Below are positions 18,793 through 27,566 of a DNA stretch of 64,000 nt, piece after piece. The stretch comes from Parasedimentitalea psychrophila (GTDB lineage: Bacteria; Pseudomonadota; Alphaproteobacteria; Rhodobacterales; Rhodobacteraceae). The stretch covers positions 1,945,501-2,009,500 of the forward strand of contig NZ_CP127247.1 of assembly GCF_030285785.1 (NCBI RefSeq). The letters are read 5' to 3'. Within the stretch, counting starts at the first letter, position 1; each line of letters starts with the position of its first letter. The notes beneath the pieces are model-generated. The model did not search any database. It was not told the origin of the DNA and saw nothing but the letters and a program-made list of their open reading frames with translations. The position numbers and the translations under genes are program-made.

Positions 18793-19281
18793 TCAGCCCA
18801 TCGTCTCCAGCAGGCCTTCACCGGCGGTCAGCTCGCAGATGCCGGGGCCTTTTTCCATCTGCAGAATCGTCACCTCGCCGTCCTCGACCAGCATTGCATA
18901 GCGCAGCGAACGGGCCAGAAGGCCGGCCGCGGCGGCATCAAATCGCATGCCTATGGCCTCGGTCAGGCTGCAATCGGCATCGGCCAGCATGGTTATCCCG
19001 GCCTCGGTGGCGCCGGTCTCTTTGCCCCAGGCCGCCATCACAAAGGGATCGTTGACCGAAATGCAGATGATCTCGTCGACGCCTTTGGCGATCAATTGGT
19101 CCTTGGTGCGGATAAAGCTGGGCACATGGGCGGCGCTGCAGGTTGGGGTATAGGCACCCGGCACGGCAAAGATCGCCACTTTGCGGCCCCTGGTCTTATC
19201 ACCAATGGCAACCGGTTCCGGGCCCTTGGCGCCGATCTGCACCAATGTTGCCTCTGGTAGCTTTTCACCTACTGAAATCAT
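18793..19281 (-). CDS. Peroxiredoxin (Prx5-type)
   Basis: Thiol peroxidase reducing peroxides, 162 residues from the ATG at 19281. The peroxidatic Cys48 lies in PGAYTPTCSAAHVPSF, the Prx5 signature, and RSLRYAMLVEDGEV is the conserved arginine region. There is no fused glutaredoxin domain. It is transcribed divergently from the flavin reductase at 19376, separated by 94 bases that must hold both promoters; a redox partnership is possible but not shown. Confidence 0.94.
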   Translation of the reverse strand: MISVGEKLPEATLVQIGAKGPEPVAIGDKTRGRKVAIFAVPGAYTPTCSAAHVPSFIRTKDQLIAKGVDEIICISVNDPFVMAAWGKETGATEAGITMLADADCSLTEAIGMRFDAAAAGLLARSLRYAMLVEDGEVTILQMEKGPGICELTAGEGLLETMG

Positions 19282-19375
19282 CTTTGCCTCGTCACTTCTA
19301 ATTGCGTTTTGGTTGGGCCCGCATATAGGGTCCGGCAGAACCGTGACCACAACAGTGCAGGGAGGCAAGGGCAAC

Positions 19376-20587
19376 ATGAGCCAGATCGTCGTGATAGGGG
19401 CCGGGCAGGCGGGATCGTCGCTGGTGGCCAAGCTGCGCAAGGTCGGATTTGACGGCGAGATCACCCTGATCGGGGCCGAAACCGCGCTGCCCTATCAGCG
19501 CCCGCCACTGTCCAAGGCCTATCTGCTGGGGGACATGGCGCTGGAGCGGTTGTTTCTGCGGCCTGAGAAGTTTTATGCCGACAACAATATCACCCTGAAG
19601 CTGGGCCAGCCGGTCAGTGCCATTGATGCAGCCGCCAAGACGGTCAGTATTGGCGATGAGGTGATCGCCTATGATCATCTGGCGCTGACCACCGGATCAG
19701 ACCCGCGTCGCCTGCCGACGGCAATCGGTGGTGATCTGGAGGGCGTGTTTGTGGTGCGCGGCTTGGCGGATGTCGACGCCATGGCGCCCTCGGTGCGTGA
19801 GGGTGCCCGCACACTGATTGTTGGCGGCGGCTATATCGGTCTGGAGGCGGCGGCGGTCTGTGCCAAACGCGGTGTAAATGTGGTGCTGGTCGAGATGGCA
19901 GACCGCATATTGCAACGGGTGGCGGCGCCCGAAACATCGGATTATTTCCGCGCCCTGCATGGCGCGCATGGGGTGGATATCCGCGAAGGGGTTGGGCTGG
20001 AGCGGCTGCTGGGCCGTGATGGCAAGCTCACCGGCGCGGTGCTCAGCGATGGGTCCACGCTGGAGTTGGATTTTGTGGTTGTTGGTGTTGGTATCTCTCC
20101 TGCCACGCAGCTGGCTGAAATGGCCGGTGTGACCTTGAACAACGGCATTGAGACCGACGCGCAGGGGCGGACCTCGGATGCGTCAATCTGGGCGGCCGGC
20201 GATTGTGCCTCGTTTCCCTATCAGGGCGGGCGCATTCGGTTAGAGAGCGTGCCCAACGCGATCGATCAGTCCGAGATCGTGGCGCAGAATATCATGGGGG
20301 CGGAAAAGGCCTATACCGCCAAGCCGTGGTTCTGGTCTGATCAGTATGACGTCAAACTGCAGATCGCCGGGCTGAACACCGGCTATAGCCAAGTGGTCAC
20401 CCGTGCCGGCGCCGGTGCCTCGGTGTCGTTCTGGTATTTCAAGGATGACCAGTTGCTGGCGGTGGATGCGATGAACGACCCGCGCGCCTATATGGTGGGA
20501 AAGCGGTTGATTGATGCGGGCAAGAGTTGCGATCCCAAGGTTGTAGCTGATCCCGAGATCGACCTGAAGTCGCTGTTGAAAGCATGA
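19376..20587 (+). CDS. Ferredoxin-reductase-like FAD/NAD(P) oxidoreductase
   Basis: 403-residue flavoprotein of the rhodocoxin/putidaredoxin reductase family, which passes electrons from NAD(P)H to a ferredoxin. It has the FAD-binding GAGQAGSSLVAKLR at the N-terminus, PYQRPPLSKAYL, the NAD-binding GGGYIGLEAAAV near residue 146, and IWAAGDCASF near 275. The C-terminal reductase domain includes FWSDQYDVKLQIAG. No cytochrome P450 or ferredoxin gene is next to it. The ATG at 19376 has GGAGG upstream. It overlaps rsmD by four bases. Confidence 0.92.
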   Translation: MSQIVVIGAGQAGSSLVAKLRKVGFDGEITLIGAETALPYQRPPLSKAYLLGDMALERLFLRPEKFYADNNITLKLGQPVSAIDAAAKTVSIGDEVIAYDHLALTTGSDPRRLPTAIGGDLEGVFVVRGLADVDAMAPSVREGARTLIVGGGYIGLEAAAVCAKRGVNVVLVEMADRILQRVAAPETSDYFRALHGAHGVDIREGVGLERLLGRDGKLTGAVLSDGSTLELDFVVVGVGISPATQLAEMAGVTLNNGIETDAQGRTSDASIWAAGDCASFPYQGGRIRLESVPNAIDQSEIVAQNIMGAEKAYTAKPWFWSDQYDVKLQIAGLNTGYSQVVTRAGAGASVSFWYFKDDQLLAVDAMNDPRAYMVGKRLIDAGKSCDPKVVADPEIDLKSLLKA

Positions 20588-21144
20588 GGATCATTGCCGG
20601 GGGTTTTCGCGGCCGGGCGCTGGCTGCGGTGGGCAAGGGCGACGCAGGCGCGCATCTGCGCCCCACCACAGACCGGGTGCGCGAAAGCCTGTTCAATGTG
20701 CTGGCCAACACCGGCGTTATTCCGGGGGCCCGGGTTCTGGACCTGTTTGCCGGCACCGGTGCGCTGGGGTTGGAAGCCCTGTCACGGGGCGCGTCCTGGG
20801 TGAGCTTTGTTGACAGTGGGCGGGTGTCCTCGGGGCTGATCCGCAAGAACATCGACATCACCCGCAGTCAGGACAGTACCAGTCTGATCAAGCGGGATGT
20901 GCTGAAGCTGGGGGTAAACCCGGATGCACCCTATGATCTGATCTTTCTCGACCCGCCCTACGGCAAAGGCCTGGGCGAAAAGGCCTTGGCTGTGGCGGCC
21001 GAGGCAGGCTGGATCGACGATGAGGCGCTGGTGGTCTGGGAGGAAAGCAGCCCGATGGCGGCGCCCAAAGGCTATCAGTTGCGCGACAGCCGCAAATATG
21101 GCGACACTCATATCACTCTGATGTGGCGAGATGTTTCGGAGTGA
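20584..21144 (+). CDS. rsmD: 16S rRNA (guanine(966)-N2)-methyltransferase RsmD
   Basis: Methylates G966 of 16S rRNA. The 186-residue protein starts MRIIAGGFRGRAL and has LRPTTDRVRESLFNVL, the AdoMet motif LDLFAGTGALGLEALSRGA, and the catalytic motif DLIFLDPPYGKG near residue 120. It overlaps the flavoprotein gene by four bases, an unrelated function, so the coupling may be only positional. Confidence 0.95.
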   Translation: MRIIAGGFRGRALAAVGKGDAGAHLRPTTDRVRESLFNVLANTGVIPGARVLDLFAGTGALGLEALSRGASWVSFVDSGRVSSGLIRKNIDITRSQDSTSLIKRDVLKLGVNPDAPYDLIFLDPPYGKGLGEKALAVAAEAGWIDDEALVVWEESSPMAAPKGYQLRDSRKYGDTHITLMWRDVSE

Positions 21145-21198
21145 TTAGCAGGCCTTTGCGCATTGATTTGATTATTATCTGAAGTCAGGAACGATTTT

Positions 21199-21876
21199 AT
21201 GCCAAAGACCCATCCGACCCCAAAGCTGGTGATTTTTGATTGTGATGGCGTGCTTGTCGACAGCGAAGTGATTTCAAACCAGGTGTTGGTCGAGAACTTG
21301 GCGCAGTACGGGCTACATCTGGACCTGGCAGACTGTATGGACCTGTTTGTTGGTGGCACGATGGCTGGCGTGAAAGGTAAGGCCCAGAAACTGGGTGCGG
21401 ATCTACCGCTGAACTGGGTTGATGAGGTCTATCAAGAGACTTACGCAAGGCTGAAAGATGGCGTGCCGCTTGTTTCTGGTATTCCCGAACTTTTGGCGTT
21501 GCTTGATCGCGAGAATATTCCCTGTTGTGTGGCCTCTAACGGCTGCGAGGACAAGATGCGGATCACTTTGGGTCAGAGTGATTTGTGGCAACGGTTTCAC
21601 CCCAACGCGATGTTCTCGGCCCATACGCTGGGCGTTGCCAAACCCGAACCGGGGCTGTTTCTGGCAGCTGCCAGCCATTTTGACGTTCAGGCGCGGCAGT
21701 GTTTGGTGATTGAAGACAGCGCCACCGGGGCCAAGGCTGCGATGCGGGCGGGGATGCGGTGTCTGGGCTATGCCCCCGAGGGCATTGGTGCAAAACTGGC
21801 CGAGCAGGGGGCCGAGGTGTTTGGTGCTATGGCGCAGGTGCCAGCGCTGATTGGCTTGACTGACGCCGGGGCGTAG
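21199..21876 (+). CDS. HAD-superfamily hydrolase (phosphatase/beta-PGM-like)
   Basis: 225-residue HAD hydrolase. Motif I FDCDGVLVDSE with nucleophile and acid/base aspartates lies at about 12-22, motif II CVASNGCEDK near 115, and motif III/IV KPEPGLFL...CLVIEDSATGAKAA near 150-180. The small helical cap is of the beta-phosphoglucomutase/phosphatase type, so the substrate is probably a sugar or glycolate phosphate, but it cannot be named. It is followed by repeat family 2. Confidence 0.88.
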   Translation: MPKTHPTPKLVIFDCDGVLVDSEVISNQVLVENLAQYGLHLDLADCMDLFVGGTMAGVKGKAQKLGADLPLNWVDEVYQETYARLKDGVPLVSGIPELLALLDRENIPCCVASNGCEDKMRITLGQSDLWQRFHPNAMFSAHTLGVAKPEPGLFLAAASHFDVQARQCLVIEDSATGAKAAMRAGMRCLGYAPEGIGAKLAEQGAEVFGAMAQVPALIGLTDAGA

Positions 21877-21899
21877 CCGGAAATCCTTACCCAAAAGTA

Positions 21900-21971
21900 A
21901 GGGGGGCGCTGCCCCCCTCTTGCCGCTGGGGCGACAATTCACCCCCTGGGATATTTTTGGCCAGATGAAAG
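21900..21971. repeat. Intergenic repeat family 2, copy 1
   Basis: A G6C hairpin (GGGGGGCGCTGCCCCCC), then CTCTTG, CAATTCACCCCC and the conserved tail ATATTTTTGGCCAGATGAA. It lies between the convergent HAD gene and the minus-strand gene at 22020. The hairpin with adjacent T-rich tail suggests a bidirectional terminator. The closest relative is at 42251-42315. Confidence 0.8.
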
Positions 21972-22019
21972 CGGATCCTTGTAGGGCTGGGGCGGCGGGA
22001 CTGGGGCGGCGGGACTGGG

Positions 22020-22694
22020 TTATTCATAGCTGAAGCTGGCCAGTATCCGTCCGCCCAGGGTATCGGGCAATTGCTCGGGGCCGTTGATCGGGACCAGGTT
22101 GCGGCTGATATTGTGCAGGATGAAATAGCTCTCGGCGCGGGCCGGGTGGGGAATGGCGACCAGTTGCAGCACCATCGGGCCATTGGACGGGTCGGTATAG
22201 GTGGCCAGCAGTTGGACCGCGCGCATGCCATTGACGGAAATTTCGCGAGTGCTGATGATTTTGGCGTCGGTAAAGCCCTGGATCGCAGAGGGATAGGCCG
22301 ATTGTGTCAGCGCCTTGGCGGCGCTGCGCAGGCGGATCGGCATCGGGTCGTCGCTGTCTTGCGGGATGGGGAAACTGGCATCCACCACATGAAAGTTCTC
22401 GATGAACCTGCGCCCGGATGGGTCTTTAGTGGCGAAGGTGAATTTGACAATGCCGCCGCTGGGGCGGCCATCGGCGATCAGCTCAACATCATTGCGGATC
22501 GGGATCTGTAGCGCAAAGGGCACTTTGATCGGGATGTTGTATTTGGCGGTATAGTCGGCATTGAACCGAAAAATGCGATTGAGGTAAGCGCCTTGGTAAC
22601 TGAACAGGTTGAAGGAGAGGCTTGGCTCTTGCGACTGCGCGGCGGGGGCCAGACCAAGCAGTGCAATCACTGCGATGATGTTTTTAAAACTCAT
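22020..22694 (-). CDS. Conserved-looking exported protein of unknown function
   Basis: 224 residues beginning with a clear Sec signal peptide (MSFKNIIAVIALLGLAPAAQSQ), so it is probably periplasmic. The mature part is mostly predicted beta-strand, with no cysteine and no transmembrane segment. I do not recognise a family or motif. It is transcribed alone, with TATAAAA-rich sequence upstream, and ends against repeat family 2. Confidence 0.75.
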   Translation of the reverse strand: MSFKNIIAVIALLGLAPAAQSQEPSLSFNLFSYQGAYLNRIFRFNADYTAKYNIPIKVPFALQIPIRNDVELIADGRPSGGIVKFTFATKDPSGRRFIENFHVVDASFPIPQDSDDPMPIRLRSAAKALTQSAYPSAIQGFTDAKIISTREISVNGMRAVQLLATYTDPSNGPMVLQLVAIPHPARAESYFILHNISRNLVPINGPEQLPDTLGGRILASFSYE

Positions 22695-22788
22695 ATAAAA
22701 TCTCCCTAATTAAACAGGGATCAGCTTAGGGCATTGGCGGCTTTCGTCAAATATCCAGGATCAGCACTGGCTGTCGTCGGCTGTCTGG

Positions 22789-22822
22789 GCCCCATCGCCG
22801 GGTCTGGATCAGGCGATGGGGC
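22789..22822 (-). terminator. Hairpin after map
   Basis: A perfect 11-base stem, GCCCCATCGCC/GGCGATGGGGC, lies just beyond the map stop. It lacks a clear T-run, so it may act as an RNA stabiliser or a weak terminator. Confidence 0.5.
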
Positions 22823-22845
22823 AGTCAAACCGTGAGAGGTCAGCG

Positions 22846-23649
22846 TTAGGTCGGGTGGAACTTACCACCGGGCGACAGAGTGAAAATGTCAAACCCGTCG
22901 GCAGTGACCCCAATCGAATGCTCGAACTGGGCTGACAGGGATTTGTCGCGGGTTACGGCGGTCCAGTCGTCGGCCAGCACCTTGGTCTCGGGGCGGCCCA
23001 AGTTAATCATCGGCTCGATGGTGAAGAACATGCCTTCCTCGAGCTTGGGGCCAGTGCCGGGGCGACCGTAGTGCAGCACGTTGGGCGGTGCGTGAAAGAC
23101 CAGACCCAAGCCGTGGCCACAGAAATCGCGCACCACGCTCATCCGCTGGCTTTCGGCATAGACCTGAATGGCATGGCCGATGTCGCCAAAGGTATTGCCG
23201 GGCTTCACGGCCTCGATGCCCTTCATCAGGGCATCATGGGTGACCTGAATGAGACGCTTTGCCTTGAGTGGCATTTTTCCGGCCACATACATCCGGCTGG
23301 TGTCGCCAAACCAGCCATCGACGATCACAGTGACGTCGATGTTGAGGATATCGCCATCTTTCAGCTTTTTGTCGCCGGGGATGCCGTGGCACACCACGTG
23401 GTTCACCGAGATACAGCTGGCGTGTTGATAGCCTTTGTAGCCGATGGTGGCTGAGGTAGCGCCAGCATCGTCGACCATTTTGGTGATCAACCGGTCGATC
23501 TCGCCGGTGGTTTGGCCAACAAAGATATGCGCCGCAATATCGTCGAGAATGCGCGCGGCGAGTTCCCCGGCCACATGCATGCCGGCAAAATCGGCCTGTT
23601 GGTAAATGCGAATGCCGTCCTTGGTCGTCCGGCCATCGTTTTTTCTCAT
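22846..23649 (-). CDS. map: Methionine aminopeptidase, type I
   Basis: Removes the N-terminal methionine of new proteins. 267 residues, usual length. Metal ligands are recognisable in NIDVTVIVDGWFGDTSRMY (two aspartates), GHGLGLVFHAPPN (histidine), FTIEPMIN (glutamate) and the C-terminal AQFEHSIGVT (glutamate). Start MRKNDGRTTKDGIRIY is typical. It follows sfsA on the same strand after 84 bases. Confidence 0.96.
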   Translation of the reverse strand: MRKNDGRTTKDGIRIYQQADFAGMHVAGELAARILDDIAAHIFVGQTTGEIDRLITKMVDDAGATSATIGYKGYQHASCISVNHVVCHGIPGDKKLKDGDILNIDVTVIVDGWFGDTSRMYVAGKMPLKAKRLIQVTHDALMKGIEAVKPGNTFGDIGHAIQVYAESQRMSVVRDFCGHGLGLVFHAPPNVLHYGRPGTGPKLEEGMFFTIEPMINLGRPETKVLADDWTAVTRDKSLSAQFEHSIGVTADGFDIFTLSPGGKFHPT

Positions 23650-23711
23650 CTAGATGGGCTCCATCGCTGCAATCCTAGACTGCTATCTAAGGGTATTGGC
23701 GCCAAAGGGCC

Positions 23712-23733
23712 ATAGCCCGTTATACGGGGCTAC
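23712..23733 (-). terminator. Weak hairpin after sfsA
   Basis: TAGCCCGT and CGGGGCTA form a stem around TATA, directly after the sfsA stop on the minus strand. No T-run follows, so termination is uncertain. Confidence 0.3.
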
Positions 23734-24435
23734 TTAGCCTGCCGGGATGGCTGGACCAAGGGTAATTTCATCAGGTGAAATATTGGTTGTGTAGATCAGT
23801 CTTTCAACACCTGCGGTCTGGGCCTGTGCAAAGGCTGCCGCATAGGTCGGGTCGATATCGGCCGCCAGTTGGAAGTGCTGGCAATCTGTGCGCTGTACCA
23901 GATAGAGCATCACCGCCCGGTGGCCCTGTTGCACCATATTGGTTAATTCACCCAGATGTTTGGTGCCGCGTTTGGTGACGCTGTCGGGGAATTCTACCAA
24001 TCCGGGCTGGCGACACAGGGTGGCGCTTTTGACCTCGACATAGCAGTCCGGCAGGCCCGGCTGGGTGAGCAGGAAGTCGATGCGACTGGCGGCGCCGTAT
24101 TTGACCTCGGGGCGGATGGTTTCATAGGCGGCCAGCTCGGCGATTTCCCCGGCTTCGAGCGAGGCGCGCAGGGCGCGGTTGGGCACCGAGGTGTCAACGC
24201 CGGTGAAGTGGCCGTTTTCATGCTCGATCAGTCGCCAGCCGTAGTTCAGCTTTTTCTTGGGGTCGTCGTTGGGCTCTAGCCAGACCCGCATTCCCGGGTC
24301 AGCCAGCCCCATCATTGAGCCGGGATTGGCGCAATGGGCAGTGATTTCGCGGCCATCCGCCAGCAGGCAATCGGCCAGAAACCGTTTGTAGCGGCGGAGC
24401 AGGGTGGCGGGGATGAGGGGTGTTGCAAATTTCAT
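23734..24435 (-). CDS. sfsA: SfsA family protein (sugar fermentation stimulation)
   Basis: 233 residues, full family length. It shows the N-terminal OB-like segment (LIPATLLRRYKRFLADC), HCANPGSMMGL, and the nuclease-like DFLL...CYVEVKSATL and FPDSVTKRGTKHLGEL motifs. The family was first linked to maltose metabolism in Escherichia coli, and the fold suggests a nucleic-acid-binding or nuclease role; its real function is unclear. Its gene faces away from the CinA-like gene. Confidence 0.93.
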   Translation of the reverse strand: MKFATPLIPATLLRRYKRFLADCLLADGREITAHCANPGSMMGLADPGMRVWLEPNDDPKKKLNYGWRLIEHENGHFTGVDTSVPNRALRASLEAGEIAELAAYETIRPEVKYGAASRIDFLLTQPGLPDCYVEVKSATLCRQPGLVEFPDSVTKRGTKHLGELTNMVQQGHRAVMLYLVQRTDCQHFQLAADIDPTYAAAFAQAQTAGVERLIYTTNISPDEITLGPAIPAG

Positions 24436-24596
24436 GATGTCTGCCTATCGCACCGCCGCCGGTTGTCAAAGCATCAGTTGCGGCCAGCCATGACGCCGAC
24501 CACATCCCTGCGCGCACAGTGGAAAAATGAACTGTCTGCTTGCCCTTGCGGCGGGTGGGCGTATCTTGCGGGCAAAACTGCCGAAGGAGTGAGACA

Positions 24597-25319
24597 ATGC
24601 CAAACCCTACCGCTGCCATGCTGGTCATTGGTGATGAGATCCTCTCGGGGCGTACCCGCGACGCCAATATGTACTTTTTGGCGGGTGAGTTGACCAAACA
24701 CGGTATTGATCTGGGTGAGGTCCGGATTGTCAGCGATGACAGCGCGGCGATCATTTCGGCGGTTCAGGCGCTGTCAGCCGGCTTTGACCATGTGTTTACC
24801 AGTGGCGGCATTGGCCCCACCCATGACGACATCACCGCCGACTGTATTTCACAGGCCTTTGGGGTGCAGATTGATGTACGGGATGACGCGCGGTCGCTGC
24901 TGGCTGCGCATTACAAGACCACAGGCAAGGAACTGAACGAGGCGCGGCTGCGCATGGCGCGCATTCCCGACGGGGCCTCGCTGATCGACAATCCGGTCTC
25001 GGTTGCGCCGGGGTTCACCCTTGGCAATGTGCATGTGATGGCGGGGGTGCCAATGGTGTTTCAGGCCATGGTGGCATCAGTGTTGCCGGGGCTGACCGGG
25101 GGGCAGCCGATGCTGTCGCAAACGCTGCGGGTGCATCGCGGCGAAGGCGACATCGCCCCGATGCTTGGCGCCCTGGCGGCGCGCTACGGTGATCTGTCCA
25201 TCGGTTGTTACCCGTTTCAGCAGGACGGTGCATTTGGCGCCAATATTGTCATTCGTGGCACCGAGGGCATGCGCATCGACGCTGCCATGACACAATTGGC
25301 CAAGGAGCTGGACCTTTGA
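24597..25319 (+). CDS. CinA-like molybdopterin-binding-domain protein
   Basis: 240 residues comprising only the N-terminal MoaB/MogA-like (CinA_N) domain: MLVIGDEILSGRTRDANM, FTSGGIGPTHDDITAD, and VSVAPGFTLGNVHVMAGVP. The C-terminal nicotinamide-nucleotide deamidase (PncC) domain of full-length CinA is absent, as in many alphaproteobacteria. The start at 24597 is preceded by GGAG; the open frame runs farther upstream. First gene of a four-gene run; the stop overlaps the next start (TTGA). Confidence 0.9.
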   Translation: MPNPTAAMLVIGDEILSGRTRDANMYFLAGELTKHGIDLGEVRIVSDDSAAIISAVQALSAGFDHVFTSGGIGPTHDDITADCISQAFGVQIDVRDDARSLLAAHYKTTGKELNEARLRMARIPDGASLIDNPVSVAPGFTLGNVHVMAGVPMVFQAMVASVLPGLTGGQPMLSQTLRVHRGEGDIAPMLGALAARYGDLSIGCYPFQQDGAFGANIVIRGTEGMRIDAAMTQLAKELDL

Positions 25320-26041
25320 GCACCGATCCACGTTTTTACGCTGTGGCTGAGGCAACATGGCCCTGCGCCCGAAAGTTCACGCTGGGGCCAATCACTCTGC
25401 GCGAGGGGCGGGGCGGCGGCAGTCGGGTGTCCTCGGCAACGGTCAATGGCCCGGTGACTGACGGAGATATCGCCGCCGCCGAAGCGGCGATGCGCGACAT
25501 GGGGCAGGTGCCGCTGTTCATGATCCGCGACGGCGAGGATGGGCTGGATGCCCAGTTGGCGGCGCGTGGATATCAGGTGAAAGATCCGGTCAATCTGTGG
25601 TCCTGCCCGGCCTCTTTGCTGACCGACATCGACATTCCCCCCGTCACCACCTTTTGCGTTTGGGAGCCATTGGCCATTCAGGTCGAAATCTGGGCCGCGG
25701 GTGGTATTGGCCCGCAGCGACTGGCCGTTATGGAGCAGGTAGAGGGGCCAAAGACTTCGATCCTCAGCCGCGGCAACGAGCAACCGGCCGGCACCGCGTT
25801 TTGCGCCATCCACGACGGTATGGCGATGGTCTACGCGCTGGAAATCCTGCCACACCAACGTCGTCAAGGGATGGGCCTGTGGATGATGCGGCAGGCCGCA
25901 TTCTGGGCCCGCGATAACGGTGCCGAGGAGCTGGCATTGATGTGTACCAAACGTAACACCGGCGCCAATGGGCTCTATGCTTCCCTCGGCATGACCGCTG
26001 TGGGACAGTATCACTATCGTATATTGTCGAACGGAGATTGA
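25316..26041 (+). CDS. GNAT-family N-acetyltransferase
   Basis: 241 residues from a TTG start whose bases overlap the preceding stop codon; AAGGAG sits about ten bases upstream, and no ATG fits. The C-terminal GNAT core has AMVYALEILPHQRRQGMGLWMMRQAAFWAR (core Q/RxxGxG/A-type loop QRRQGMG) and NTGANGLYASLGM. The N-terminal half resembles a second degenerate GNAT-like lobe. The acceptor is unknown. It is followed after six bases by the AhpD-like gene. Confidence 0.87.
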   Translation: MSTDPRFYAVAEATWPCARKFTLGPITLREGRGGGSRVSSATVNGPVTDGDIAAAEAAMRDMGQVPLFMIRDGEDGLDAQLAARGYQVKDPVNLWSCPASLLTDIDIPPVTTFCVWEPLAIQVEIWAAGGIGPQRLAVMEQVEGPKTSILSRGNEQPAGTAFCAIHDGMAMVYALEILPHQRRQGMGLWMMRQAAFWARDNGAEELALMCTKRNTGANGLYASLGMTAVGQYHYRILSNGD

Positions 26042-26047
26042 GTTCAA

Positions 26048-26620
26048 ATGACTGATCAGACCATGCCCACCGCACTGGACCTGCCGATGGTGGACCCGCT
26101 GCCACCGCAGACCCAAAAATACTTTGATATCTGTGTCGAAAAACTGGGCATGATCCCCAATGTGCTAAAGGCCAACGCCTTTGACATCGACAAGTTGAAC
26201 GCTTTTACCGGCATGTATAACGATATAATGCTGGCCGAGAGCGGGTTGAGCAAGCTGGAGCGCGAGATGATCGCAGTGGTGGTCTCGTCGATCAACAAGT
26301 GTTTCTATTGTCTGGTGGCGCATGGGGCGGCGGTGCGGCAACTGTCGGGTGATCCAAAACTGGGCGAAATGCTGGTGATGAATTACCGGGTGGCGCCGCT
26401 GGAAGGCCGTCAGCGCAGCATGCTGGATTTTGCCGCTAAGATGACCACTGCCAGCGCCGAGATTTCCGAGGCTGACCGCCAAGGGCTGCGGGATGAGGGG
26501 TTCAGTGACCGCGACATCTGGGACATTGCCAATGTGACCGGATTTTACAACATGTCCAACCGGGTTGCCAGCGCCACCGGGATGGTGCCCAACGACGAAT
26601 ACCACAGCCAGTCCCGGTGA
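26048..26620 (+). CDS. Peroxidase-related AhpD/CMD-family protein
   Basis: 190 residues of the carboxymuconolactone decarboxylase superfamily (uncharacterised peroxidase-related group). The redox motif KCFYCLVAH gives Cys85, Cys88 and His92, matching the CxxC...H of AhpD. It should act as a small thiol reductant or alkyl hydroperoxide reductase partner. It overlaps the OmpA-domain gene by four bases. Confidence 0.9.
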   Translation: MTDQTMPTALDLPMVDPLPPQTQKYFDICVEKLGMIPNVLKANAFDIDKLNAFTGMYNDIMLAESGLSKLEREMIAVVVSSINKCFYCLVAHGAAVRQLSGDPKLGEMLVMNYRVAPLEGRQRSMLDFAAKMTTASAEISEADRQGLRDEGFSDRDIWDIANVTGFYNMSNRVASATGMVPNDEYHSQSR

Positions 26621-27552
26621 TTCGCGCGCTTGCCATAATTGGCGCTGCGGCGCTGGCATTGCCGGTTCTGGCAAGCGATCTGTCACCGCCCGCGGGCGCC
26701 CAGTTTCTCAGCATGCGGCAAAGCCCATTGGCCCGCTACGCGCTGCCAATGGGGCCTGCGGTTGGTGACACTGTCCCGGTTCGGCACTTTGAAGGCCAGG
26801 TGCTGCGCCGCACCTGGCGGTTGACGGGGCAGACCAGCGCGATGCAGATGTTTGTGCCGATGCGGCAACAGCTGCAGGCGGCGGGGTATCAGGTCCAGTT
26901 CCAATGCCAGACGCTGGACTGCGGCGGATTCGATTTCCGCTTTGGCATCGAGGTGGTTCCGGCGCCGGACATGACGGTTGATATTGGTGATTTTCAATTT
27001 CTGTCAGCAATCAAAGGCGCCGATCAGGCGCTGTCGCTATTGGTGTCTCGCTCGGGGACCTCGACCTATATTCAGCTGATCGAGGTCCGCCCGACCAGTG
27101 CCGATCCGCTGCAGATTGCCGCTCCCGAATCCCTGCCTGAGGTGACGGTGGCAGATCTGCCCGGGCAGGTCGCGCAGGCCGGCATACTGGAGGCCCTGAT
27201 CTCGGATGGTCGGGTGGTGCTGACGGGGCTGCTGTTCGAAACCGGCTCTGCCCGTCTTGGTAAAGGGCCGTTTGAACAACTGACCCAGCTGGCGGCGGTA
27301 TTGGCGGCCTCGCCCGAGATGCGCATTTCGCTTGTCGGTCACACCGATAACATTGGCAATCAGGACAAAAACATCACCCTGTCGCATCGCCGTGCTAGGT
27401 CCGTTCGCGAAAGATTGCTAAAACAGTTTGAGATTGATGAGGCCCAGATTGAGACCGCAGGGGTTGGATATATGGCACCGCTGACCAGCAATCTGACGGA
27501 CGAGGGGCGTGATGCCAATCGTCGGGTCGAAGCGGTGCTGCTGTCGCGGTAG
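26617..27552 (+). CDS. OmpA-domain envelope protein
   Basis: 311 residues starting at a GTG that overlaps the preceding stop. A signal peptide (MIRALAIIGAAALALPVLAS) is followed by an N-terminal region of about 180 residues resembling the DUF4892-type part of some OmpA proteins. The C-terminal OmpA peptidoglycan-binding domain follows (LFETGSARLGKG, SLVGHTDNIGNQDKN, LSHRRARSVRERLL, and DANRRVEAVL). It should tether the envelope to peptidoglycan. It is last in the operon starting at 24597. Confidence 0.9.
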   Translation: MIRALAIIGAAALALPVLASDLSPPAGAQFLSMRQSPLARYALPMGPAVGDTVPVRHFEGQVLRRTWRLTGQTSAMQMFVPMRQQLQAAGYQVQFQCQTLDCGGFDFRFGIEVVPAPDMTVDIGDFQFLSAIKGADQALSLLVSRSGTSTYIQLIEVRPTSADPLQIAAPESLPEVTVADLPGQVAQAGILEALISDGRVVLTGLLFETGSARLGKGPFEQLTQLAAVLAASPEMRISLVGHTDNIGNQDKNITLSHRRARSVRERLLKQFEIDEAQIETAGVGYMAPLTSNLTDEGRDANRRVEAVLLSR

Positions 27553-27566
27553 CGCCCCGCCCACGG

